From Pseudomonas sp. (GTDB taxonomy: Bacteria > Pseudomonadota > Gammaproteobacteria > Pseudomonadales > Pseudomonadaceae): DNA of 64,000 bases. Of this stretch, positions 57,361-64,000 are shown in pieces. Position 1 is the stretch's first letter, and each line of letters begins with the position of its first letter. Both the position numbers and the translations under genes were made by a program. The stretch spans positions 41,840 to 105,839 of the forward strand of contig NZ_JASLGE010000085.1 of NCBI RefSeq assembly GCF_030150285.1, read 5' to 3'. The notes beneath the pieces are model-generated. The model ran no database searches. It worked only from the letters and a program-made list of their open reading frames with translations, and was not told the DNA's origin.

Positions 57361-58244
57361 GAGCACACCTGCTCATTTAAAATACGCATCAGGTAGTGGC
57401 CGTACCCATTTTTCAGCAAGGGAGTGGCGAGTGCTTCCAGTTGCTCGGCGCTGATCCATTTTTGGCGGAAGGCGATCTCTTCCGGGCAGGCGACTTTCAG
57501 GCCCTGGCGGTGCTCCAGGGTGGCAATGAACTGGCTGGCTTCGAGCAGCGAGTCATGCGTGCCGGTATCCAGCCAGGCGTAACCGCGCCCCATGACTTCG
57601 ACAGACAAGTTGCCTTGTTCAAGGTAAAGACGGTTCAGGTCGGTAATTTCCAGCTCGCCACGGGGTGACGGTTTGATGCTTTTGGCCATTTCGACCACCT
57701 GCCGGTCGTAGAAATACAGGCCAGTGACCGCGTAGTTAGAGGTTGGCTGAAGGGGCTTTTCTTCCAGGCTGACCGCTTTGCCCTGATCGTCGAACGCGAC
57801 CACGCCATAACGCTCAGGGTCTTGGACGTGGTACGCAAAGACACTGGCCCCCTGTTGTTGCGCCATCGCGTTTTGCAGCAGTTCGTTGAAGTGATGGCCA
57901 TGATAAAGGTTGTCACCCAAAATCAGAGCGCAAGGGTTGTTGTCGATAAAGCTTTGCGCAATGAGAAAGGCCTGCGCCAGCCCGTCCGGGGTGAGCTGTA
58001 CGGCATAGGACAGGTTCAACCCCCAATGGGCACCGTCGCCTAACAGTTGCGCGAAGCGTGGGGTGTCTTGCGGTGTGGAGATAATAAGGATGTCGCGGAT
58101 GCCCGCCAGCATGAACGTGGCCAACGGGTAATAGATCATCGGTTTGTCGTAAACCGGCAGTAATTGCTTGGAAATGGCCAGCGTTGCAGGGTGCAGGCGT
58201 GTGCCTGAGCCGCCCGCCAGGATGATGCCTTTGCGCGTGTGCAT
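57357..58244 (-). CDS. rmlA: Glucose-1-phosphate thymidylyltransferase
   Basis: 295 residues from ATG 58244 (GGAG 7 bases upstream; longer open frame rejected). The nucleotidyltransferase signature [35 protein letters not shown] and the metal site ILGDNLYHG are present. It makes dTDP-glucose, the first step to dTDP-rhamnose or other deoxysugars. The partner genes rmlB, rmlC and rmlD are not in this window. Confidence 0.95.
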   Translation of the reverse strand: MHTRKGIILAGGSGTRLHPATLAISKQLLPVYDKPMIYYPLATFMLAGIRDILIISTPQDTPRFAQLLGDGAHWGLNLSYAVQLTPDGLAQAFLIAQSFIDNNPCALILGDNLYHGHHFNELLQNAMAQQQGASVFAYHVQDPERYGVVAFDDQGKAVSLEEKPLQPTSNYAVTGLYFYDRQVVEMAKSIKPSPRGELEITDLNRLYLEQGNLSVEVMGRGYAWLDTGTHDSLLEASQFIATLEHRQGLKVACPEEIAFRQKWISAEQLEALATPLLKNGYGHYLMRILNEQVCS

Positions 58245-58315
58245 AAATAGACTCCGGGTATTTATATAACGTGATGTTTTGGCTGCGCGGCCTGGTCGGC
58301 ATATCAACAGTGGCG

Positions 58316-59257
58316 TTATATTTTTTTTATGAGCGCTGCGAACATTAACCCCAGGGTTCCAAATAACGTTTGCCGGTGCAGCCCAGCGCGTAGTACACCG
58401 ATGACTCTGGGTATTAGGCCGCGAGTACGTGCCGCCTTGAAGTGGTTTAAGACGCTTTGGTTCTTTTTAGTCAGACGGTGAAACATGCTGCCAAGAGCAT
58501 GCAAGTTCTGAGTGTTCCAGTTGTAAAAACGTCCTTTGAGCATCATTTTTATACGGTGATGGCGTGCGCGCCAACTACAGTTACTGCCCACAAGATTGCC
58601 GTTATGCTGACGGTAAAGTACTGAAGGTTGCGGGTCGTAGCGCAACATTCCGCCAACCCCTGAAATCAGTTGATAGGCCCACCAGTCGTGGGAGGGTATA
58701 GTCAACTGATTGCCCGCTTCTTGTATTAGAACCCGTGCAGCCTGGTTGAAAACCATGGTGTTGCCACCCCCTATATTTTGCACCAGTGCATTGGTAAAAC
58801 AGGGCGGCAAATAAAACCTGGGCGAAAACCCAAGGTGTGCACCAGCTTCGTCTATCAACCGGGTACGGCCGCAATACAGTGCCGGCACGGATGCCGGAAT
58901 GGTTTCCAGCCACGCCAGCGCGGTTTCAAGTTTTTCGTCGAGCCAGATATCGTCTTGATCGGCCCAGGCAAAATAGTCGGCCTCTATATCGGTGCGACAG
59001 GTCAGCGTGAGAAAGTTTTTAACGAAGCCTTGTTGTTCACCCGGAACCAAACACAACCGCTCGCGCCCCCAACGAAGTGTATATTCTTGTATAATGTCGA
59101 GCGTTTGGTCTTGAGAACCATCGTCCGAAACAAACAAGCGCCAGTTCACGTGTGTTTGCCGCTCAAAAGAATCGATTTGCTCAGCGATAAAGCGTTCGCC
59201 ATTGAAGCTGCACATAAGTATGGCTACAGACGGGCGGGCAGGAGTGCAGGTGTGCAC
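58316..59257 (-). CDS. GT2 family glycosyltransferase (rhamnosyltransferase-like)
   Basis: 313 residues starting at GTG 59257 with AGGA upstream. The GT-A motifs are [42 protein letters not shown] and the DxD region [15 protein letters not shown], as in rhamnosyltransferases that use dTDP-rhamnose. It is the first gene of the polysaccharide cluster, 71 bases before rmlA, and probably adds a sugar to the lipid-linked chain. Confidence 0.9.
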   Translation of the reverse strand: MHTCTPARPSVAILMCSFNGERFIAEQIDSFERQTHVNWRLFVSDDGSQDQTLDIIQEYTLRWGRERLCLVPGEQQGFVKNFLTLTCRTDIEADYFAWADQDDIWLDEKLETALAWLETIPASVPALYCGRTRLIDEAGAHLGFSPRFYLPPCFTNALVQNIGGGNTMVFNQAARVLIQEAGNQLTIPSHDWWAYQLISGVGGMLRYDPQPSVLYRQHNGNLVGSNCSWRARHHRIKMMLKGRFYNWNTQNLHALGSMFHRLTKKNQSVLNHFKAARTRGLIPRVIGVLRAGLHRQTLFGTLGLMFAALIKKI

Positions 59258-59683
59258 GATGATTTATCCTAAAACAGTGAGACAGTGGTGGAGGCAGCTT
59301 GATTTCAAAGTGCCAGGTGTGGGGCACCTGTTTCCTGAGTGGTTCGGCACTAAATTGATCGAGAGAAAGTAGGAGCCATACCCATGACTTTGCCCAATTC
59401 ACTGGCAGGTGTATGTAATCCTTATCCTTTAATGCGTAAGGAAGTTTCACTCCAATCGAAGGCTTTGCCGAGTGACGCCCCATATTCACTGTCTAGACCC
59501 GTAGGGTACCCAACGCTAGCTGGGCAATGTGCATTGCTGGGCAAAATGGTTCGTCTGAATAGCGTGCGCGGTTTTTTCCAGGGAGCGCCTGGTATGGTCA
59601 ACTCCGCTAAGCTGGCAGGTCCTTGTGATGTGTAGTCCGGTATCCTGACCCTGCTCCTAATGCCGCACATTCCCACAAGACGA
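59258..59683. other. Unassigned 426-base gap between GT2 and LRR genes
   Basis: No gene is convincing. Open frames of about 80-100 codons exist on both strands but lack family resemblance and clear ribosome sites. Small dyads are present: CAGGTG-N5-CACCTG at 59314-59330 and GCAATG-TG-CATTGC at 59524-59537. The promoter of the polysaccharide operon should lie near 59260-59330. A JUMPstart element was not seen. Confidence 0.45.
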
Positions 59684-60586
59684 TCAGTTCACCCGATACG
59701 TATAAGTGATAGCCGTGAGCAACCCATGGGCTCCTAAGGTCACCTCGCATAAGCCGGTTGTCTGAGTGGGCAGGTGAACATAGAGGTGGTTTTCATCGAG
59801 GTAGGCACCCGGGCTACCGAGAATTTGAATACCGGCGGGGTCAAATAGAATATCGCCCTGCGTTTGAACCTGTACAAACACGTGTGGAAGCCGAATGGGT
59901 AACGGCGTGTTTTTGGCTACCGTGCCCAGATCACTGGTGCCCAATGCCTGATTACGCGCGTTGATAACGGTTGCAGCTGGCATCTGGTTGAGTACTGTCA
60001 GGTCTTCAAATGAATTGCTTTGCACCAGAAGGTTTTTCAGAAGTGTCAGTTTACTTAGCGAGTCGGGTAACTTTCCGGTCAGGTTATTGTTGTTTCCCAA
60101 GTCCAGTCGTTCCAGTTTTAGCAGGTTGCCGATAGACTCAGGAAGTGCCCCGCGCATAATACCCAGCGGGATCTGGGAGCTCAGGTTCAGTTGCGTGAGT
60201 GCGGTCAGGTTGCCGATCCAGTCTGGTATGTACTTCAGCTGGCTGTTGACAAAATGCGCCGATGTTAAATGGGCCAGTGTTCCAAAGTCTTCCGGCAGTT
60301 GGGTGATGAACTGGCGCTCAATCACAACTTCCCTCAACGCTCTTAAGTGACCAATACCTTCGAGGCTGGTGATTTTCCTCGGCTCACCACTGAGTACTCT
60401 GAAGACCGTCACCTTATCAAGCATATCTTGGGTCACGGTATCTTCAACCGAGACCGGTGTACCCGTGGCCAAACTAATGGCGGCGGCAACGAGTTGAGCG
60501 AAAGAAATGTCGGCAAACAAGTCTTTTACAGGGGCAGGGATAATGTCAGCGGTAAAGGCCTTGGCATTGAACGAGTGTTTTGACAT
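59684..60586 (-). CDS. Leucine-rich repeat protein
   Basis: 300 residues without a signal peptide. The N-terminal 70 residues are helical. About 70-210 contain leucine-rich repeats of 23-24 residues of the ribosome-inhibitor/plant-like type (IGHLRALREVVIERQFITQLPEDFG, IGNLTALTQLNLSSQIPLGIM, IGNLLKLERLDLGNNNNLTGKLPDSLSKL). The rest looks like a beta-rich cap (IRLPHVFVQVQTQGDILFDPAG). LRR proteins like this occur as effectors or surface proteins in Pseudomonas. It lies alone between the polysaccharide and gluconate clusters. Confidence 0.85.
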   Translation of the reverse strand: MSKHSFNAKAFTADIIPAPVKDLFADISFAQLVAAAISLATGTPVSVEDTVTQDMLDKVTVFRVLSGEPRKITSLEGIGHLRALREVVIERQFITQLPEDFGTLAHLTSAHFVNSQLKYIPDWIGNLTALTQLNLSSQIPLGIMRGALPESIGNLLKLERLDLGNNNNLTGKLPDSLSKLTLLKNLLVQSNSFEDLTVLNQMPAATVINARNQALGTSDLGTVAKNTPLPIRLPHVFVQVQTQGDILFDPAGIQILGSPGAYLDENHLYVHLPTQTTGLCEVTLGAHGLLTAITYTYRVN

Positions 60587-60736
60587 GGAGTCATTCCGTC
60601 GGTGATGAGCGAAATGATTTTTTAAGGCATTGGCCTGAATTTTATAACTGTAAGAAGTAACAGTTCAGTAGATTCATTTGGAATAGTGCCCGGTAGTTTC
60701 ATACCGGGCTAACGAGAGAGGATCTGGCGGGGCGCG

Positions 60737-62035
60737 TTATTTACGAATGTTTACCCAAGCCATTAACAAGGCTGAAGACAGTACGCCTGCGGTCATGAAG
60801 ATGTAAGCCGCTCCGGGGTTGCCGGTCAGCCCGATCAGGTAGCCCACGATCCACGAGCCGATAAACGCACCCAAAGCCCCGCAGGCATTGATCAGGCCAA
60901 TGGCACCACCAAACACGTTGGCGGGCAGGATTTCGGGGATCAGTGCAAAGAATGGCCCGTAAGGCGCGTACAAGGCTGCTCCGGCGATGGTTAGCAGGGC
61001 AAACGATAGCCAGAAGTGCGATGAACCCAGCAAAAACGAGCAGAAGAACGCCAGTGCGCCGAGTGCCAGCAACGGCCACACGAAGTGTTTGCGCTGCTGG
61101 GTTTTGTCCGACGCCCAGGACACCGCGAGCATACTGCAGACTGCCGCCACATAGGGCACCGCACTTAACCAGCCGACGGTGACAATATCGGCGGCTGCCG
61201 CCTGCTTGATGATGCTCGGCAACCACATAATGAAACCGTACACCCCGATGCTCCACAGCGCGTGCACGCAGCACAGTTGAATCACAATCGGGCTGGTAAA
61301 GGCCTGGCGGTAATTGCGCACCTGCTTCATGCCTTTTTGCTCATCGGCCAGGGTGGCGGCCAACTGGTCTTTTTCCTGCTGGGTCAGCCAGTCCACCTGG
61401 TCGGGTTTGTCCCGCGCCATGCGCCACCAGACAATCGCCCAGAGCAAGGCGGGGGCCCCTTCGATCACAAACATTTCACGCCAGCCCCAGGCCTGAATCA
61501 GGTAACCCGACAGCACCGACATCCACAGCACTGTTACCGGGTTGCCCAGCACCAGAAAAGTGTTGGCCCGCGAGCGCTCCTTGCGGGTGAACCAGTTGCT
61601 GATAAAGATCAGCATCGCCGGCATGACGGCGGCCTCGACAATCCCCAGCGACACCCGAATCACCATCAGCATCGGGATATTGGTCACCAAGCCCGTGGCC
61701 ATGGCACACAGGCCCCACAGGATCAGGCTCCAGAACACCAGTTTGCGCACACTGTATTTCTGCGCGTAGATGGCCCCCGGCACTTGAAAGAAGAAATAAC
61801 CCAGGAAGAACAGGGCCCCGATCAGTGACGACGTGCTCTTGGTAATGCCCAGGTCTTGTTCGATGCCGGCCGCACTGGCAAAGCCATAGTTGGCCCGGTC
61901 CAGGTAGGCCAAGCTGTAGGTGATGAAAATCAGTGGAATGAGGTACAGCCAGCGTTTAGTGGCAAAACCCTTGGGTTTCACGGCAGGCGCGCCTGCGGCA
62001 TCCAGTGTGAGTGCGTGTTCTTTGAGCGTGCTCAT
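60737..62035 (-). CDS. MFS transporter (ACS type), likely sugar acid importer
   Basis: 432 residues, 12 hydrophobic helices: YLIPLIFITYSLAYLDRANYGFASAAGIEQDLGI and GALFFLGYFFFQVPGAIYAQKYSVRKLVFWSLILWG are ACS-family signatures. VPYVAAVCSMLAVSWASDKTQQRK and YGPFFALIPEILPANVFGGAIGLINACGALGAFIG resemble 2-ketogluconate/glucarate importers. It follows the IdnO-like dehydrogenase by 36 bases and probably imports its substrate. Confidence 0.9.
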   Translation of the reverse strand: MSTLKEHALTLDAAGAPAVKPKGFATKRWLYLIPLIFITYSLAYLDRANYGFASAAGIEQDLGITKSTSSLIGALFFLGYFFFQVPGAIYAQKYSVRKLVFWSLILWGLCAMATGLVTNIPMLMVIRVSLGIVEAAVMPAMLIFISNWFTRKERSRANTFLVLGNPVTVLWMSVLSGYLIQAWGWREMFVIEGAPALLWAIVWWRMARDKPDQVDWLTQQEKDQLAATLADEQKGMKQVRNYRQAFTSPIVIQLCCVHALWSIGVYGFIMWLPSIIKQAAAADIVTVGWLSAVPYVAAVCSMLAVSWASDKTQQRKHFVWPLLALGALAFFCSFLLGSSHFWLSFALLTIAGAALYAPYGPFFALIPEILPANVFGGAIGLINACGALGAFIGSWIVGYLIGLTGNPGAAYIFMTAGVLSSALLMAWVNIRK

Positions 62036-62071
62036 GGGGAACCCCGTTCTTATTTTTTTGGGTGTGTAAGG

Positions 62072-62845
62072 TCAAACAACGCTGGTCAAACCGCCGTCCA
62101 CGAAGAGGGTTTGGCCATTGATAAAATCTGACGCCGGTGAGGCGAGGAACACCGCCGCGCCGCACAATTCTTCGACCCGGCCCCAGCGCCCGGCCGGCGT
62201 GCGTTGGCACAACCACTCGCTGAACGACGGGTTGTCGACCAGCGCGCGGTTCATCTCGGTGGCGAAATAGCCGGGGGCCAGGCCATTGGCTTGAATGCCA
62301 TGGCGCGCCCACTCGGCGCACATGCCTTTGGTGAGCATCTTGACGGCCCCTTTGGATGCGGCGTACGGCGCAATGGTGGGGCGGGCCAGCTCGCTTTGCA
62401 CCGAACAGATGTTGATGATCTTGCCGCGCCCCCGCGCAATCATGTGCCGCGCGACCGCCTGAGACACATGGAACACGCCGTCCAGGTTGACCCGCATCAG
62501 TTCATGCCAGTCGTTGGCGTCGAAGTCTTCCAGCGGGGCACGGCGTTGCACTCCAGCATTGTTGATCAATATATCGAGGGGGCCGGTGTCGGCTTCAAAG
62601 CGGTTGATCGCCTCAAATACGTGTTCGCGCTGGGTCACGTCGAACACGGCACATTCGGCGTGCAGGCCTTCATCACGCAATTGAGCGGCCACCGCATGAG
62701 CTTTGTCGATATTGCGATCGTTGATCACCACCGTGGCTCCCGCAGCGCCCAGGCCACGGGCCAGTTCCAGCCCGATGCCCTTGCCTGAACCCGTGATGAG
62801 AGCGCGGCGTCCATTGAGCTGGAAGCTGTTAAGGTTGAATGACAT
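62072..62845 (-). CDS. SDR oxidoreductase, gluconate 5-dehydrogenase-like
   Basis: 257 residues. Rossmann motif ALITGSGKGIGLELARGL, structural NNAGVQRR and catalytic Ser/Tyr/Lys in ICSVQSELARPTIAPYAASKGAVKML are present. The N-terminal NLNSFQLNGRRALITGSGKGIG and VQRRAPLEDF segments fit IdnO-type gluconate 5-dehydrogenases, interconverting gluconate and 5-ketogluconate. GGGAG precedes the ATG. Divergent from a LysR regulator. Confidence 0.88.
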   Translation of the reverse strand: MSFNLNSFQLNGRRALITGSGKGIGLELARGLGAAGATVVINDRNIDKAHAVAAQLRDEGLHAECAVFDVTQREHVFEAINRFEADTGPLDILINNAGVQRRAPLEDFDANDWHELMRVNLDGVFHVSQAVARHMIARGRGKIINICSVQSELARPTIAPYAASKGAVKMLTKGMCAEWARHGIQANGLAPGYFATEMNRALVDNPSFSEWLCQRTPAGRWGRVEELCGAAVFLASPASDFINGQTLFVDGGLTSVV

Positions 62846-62985
62846 GCTGTTCTCCCTACGAGCGGATTATTATTTTGGCGCTACTTCAACCCAGCATCGG
62901 GGGAGCGTCCAATCGTCATTCATGATCTCGTCATCAATTATTTTGATAAGGGCCCGAAGTGGCCTTTTTTGCGCGGAGTCACCCT

Positions 62986-63864
62986 GTGGAAATCAGACAC
63001 TTGCGATCCTTTGTCACTCTGGCCGAAGAGCTGCATTTCGGGCGTGCAGCGCAACGGTTATCGATTGTGCAACCGGCACTGAGCATGCAAATCAAGCTGC
63101 TTGAAGAGGAGTTGGGCGTACGCCTGTTTGAGCGCAATCGGCATTCTGTGATGCTGACGCAGGTGGGCGCGGTGTTTTTGCCCGAGGCGCGGGCCACTTT
63201 GCATCAAGCCGCCCATGCAGCCGATATCGCCCGGGCTTCAGGGCGGGGGGAGAGCGGTCGTGTACGCTTGGGATTTGTGTCTTCGGTATTGCCCGAGCTG
63301 TTACCGACCCTGGTGCGCACGCTGCACGAGCGGTTTCCGCAGATTGAACTGGAACTCAAGGACATGCCGGGGCCGGATCAGGCCAGCGCCTTGAAAAATG
63401 GCCAACTGGATTTTGGCTTGATGCGGTTACCGGTGGTGATCCCGGGTATCCAGACCCGTGAGGTTTTGCAGGAAACCTATAACGTTGCAGTTCCCGCAGA
63501 TCACCCGCTGGCGGCATACGAGAGTGTCTCGCCCGCCGCGCTGGCCCCTTTACCGGTGTATGTGTTGGCCCGCCGTTATGCGCCTGGGTTTTACGATGAA
63601 CTGATGCAAGCGCTCAACCGTCAGGGCGTGCAACTGCACATCGCCTCGGAACTGGGCGAATTCACCACCATGCTGGCCTTGGTGGCGGCAGGGCTGGGCA
63701 TTGGTCTGTTGCCGGCCAACGCCGGGCGCGCGTTACCGGCTCACGTCGTGGCTCGGCCATTGGATCTGGGCAGCTACCGGGCCACCACCGGTCTGGCCTG
63801 GGCAGACCTGAACAGCACGGTCAAACAGACCGTCTTTACGGTCATCAGTGACCGACTGTTCTAG
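62986..63864 (+). CDS. LysR-family transcriptional regulator
   Basis: 292 residues starting at GTG 62986, chosen because GGAG (62975-62978) lies 7 bases upstream. The frame is open further up to a GTG at 62959, which lacks a ribosome site. The N-terminal helix-turn-helix is VEIRHLRSFVTLAEELHFGRAAQRLSIVQPALSMQIKLLEEELGVRLFER. The rest is the periplasmic-binding-like effector domain. It probably controls the divergent SDR-MFS operon; the inducer is unknown. Confidence 0.93.
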   Translation: MEIRHLRSFVTLAEELHFGRAAQRLSIVQPALSMQIKLLEEELGVRLFERNRHSVMLTQVGAVFLPEARATLHQAAHAADIARASGRGESGRVRLGFVSSVLPELLPTLVRTLHERFPQIELELKDMPGPDQASALKNGQLDFGLMRLPVVIPGIQTREVLQETYNVAVPADHPLAAYESVSPAALAPLPVYVLARRYAPGFYDELMQALNRQGVQLHIASELGEFTTMLALVAAGLGIGLLPANAGRALPAHVVARPLDLGSYRATTGLAWADLNSTVKQTVFTVISDRLF

Positions 63865-63867
63865 GCT

Positions 63868-64000
63868 CTGTACGAAATGTATCTGCGCTCGGTTATGCGG
63901 CGTTGAAAACAGGCTCGGAATGCTCATTTACAACCCGTAAACTCCGCTTCCTCGCCTGTTTTCGCCTTGCCTAACCTTCGCTCGAAAACATTTCGTACAG
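63868..64000. mobile_element. 133-bp palindromic element (MITE-like) with 13-bp terminal inverted repeats
   Basis: CTGTACGAAATGT (63868-63880) and ACATTTCGTACAG (63988-64000) are perfect inverted termini. Inside, GAAAACAGGC (63905-63914) and GCCTGTTTTC (63954-63963) form a second inverted pair. It begins 3 bases after the LysR stop and the right end coincides with the window edge, so it could be the end of something longer. No coding capacity. Confidence 0.65.

Noticed and set aside
59422..59676. 84-codon minus-strand frame in the gap
   Set aside because: No ribosome site or family resemblance; a same-size frame exists on the other strand.

Overview
The window looks like a chromosomal stretch of a Pseudomonas of the broad fluorescens lineage. 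The support is a Pseudomonas-type arn lipid A operon, an MvaT/MvaU xenogeneic silencer, an OprD-family porin, 4-hydroxyphenylpyruvate dioxygenase, a CdaR/glycerate kinase pair and a REP-type palindrome pair of the kind common in this genus. No rRNA or tRNA gene and no CRISPR array is visible. Species assignment is inference.

Layout. 1-7576 (minus): arnC-arnA-arnD-arnT-arnE-arnF-ugd, all start/stop overlapped, for 4-amino-4-deoxy-L-arabinose modification of lipid A. The usual first gene, arnB, is not at the head and arnC begins with TTG. 8059-12295 (minus): efeU-efeO-efeB plus a second EfeO-like gene, a ferrous iron uptake operon. 12490-12966: a DUF1348 protein. 13293-17578 (plus): a GntR/FCD regulator, a DUF2848 protein, an amidase and an MFS transporter, preceded by a consensus sigma-54 promoter and a perfect 34-bp palindrome. 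17616-19755: a divergent KfrA-like coiled-coil DNA-binding protein and a tyrosine recombinase. 19823-22181: an OxyR-type site, ahpC and ahpF. 22237-25310 (minus): gloA, an MvaU-like protein (with a possible small RNA downstream) and a membrane EAL phosphodiesterase. 25677-26753: hpd, followed by palindromic repeats. 27029-34156: a DUF1345 protein, an AdeAB-like RND pump pair and a divergent two-component system. 34244-39111: a RarD-like permease, cdaR, garK and pssA.

39205-45291 encodes the most unusual gene: a 2028-residue protein whose N-terminus is a thimet oligopeptidase (M3) domain with the catalytic glutamate replaced by alanine (HAFGH). It continues into a dermonecrotic-toxin-like (DUF6543-like) body and ends in a small module after a Pro/Ala-rich linker. 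Its Shine-Dalgarno sequence lies inside a hairpin.

45583-52110 holds copper chaperones (SCO1, PCuAC) and a GNAT protein on plus. Convergent to them is a minus-strand unit led by a cobalamin riboswitch: an ABC importer (btuF-btuC-btuD type) running directly into pseudoazurin and an OprD-family porin. 52186-59257 (minus) is a surface polysaccharide cluster: a GT2 glycosyltransferase, rmlA, a 42-codon coupled ORF, the wzm/wzt exporter and a methyltransferase/GH99-like/RgpF-like fusion. 59684-60586 is a leucine-rich-repeat protein. 60737-63864 is a gluconate/ketogluconate-type unit (MFS, IdnO-like SDR, divergent LysR), and the window ends in a 133-bp palindromic element with 13-bp terminal inverted repeats.
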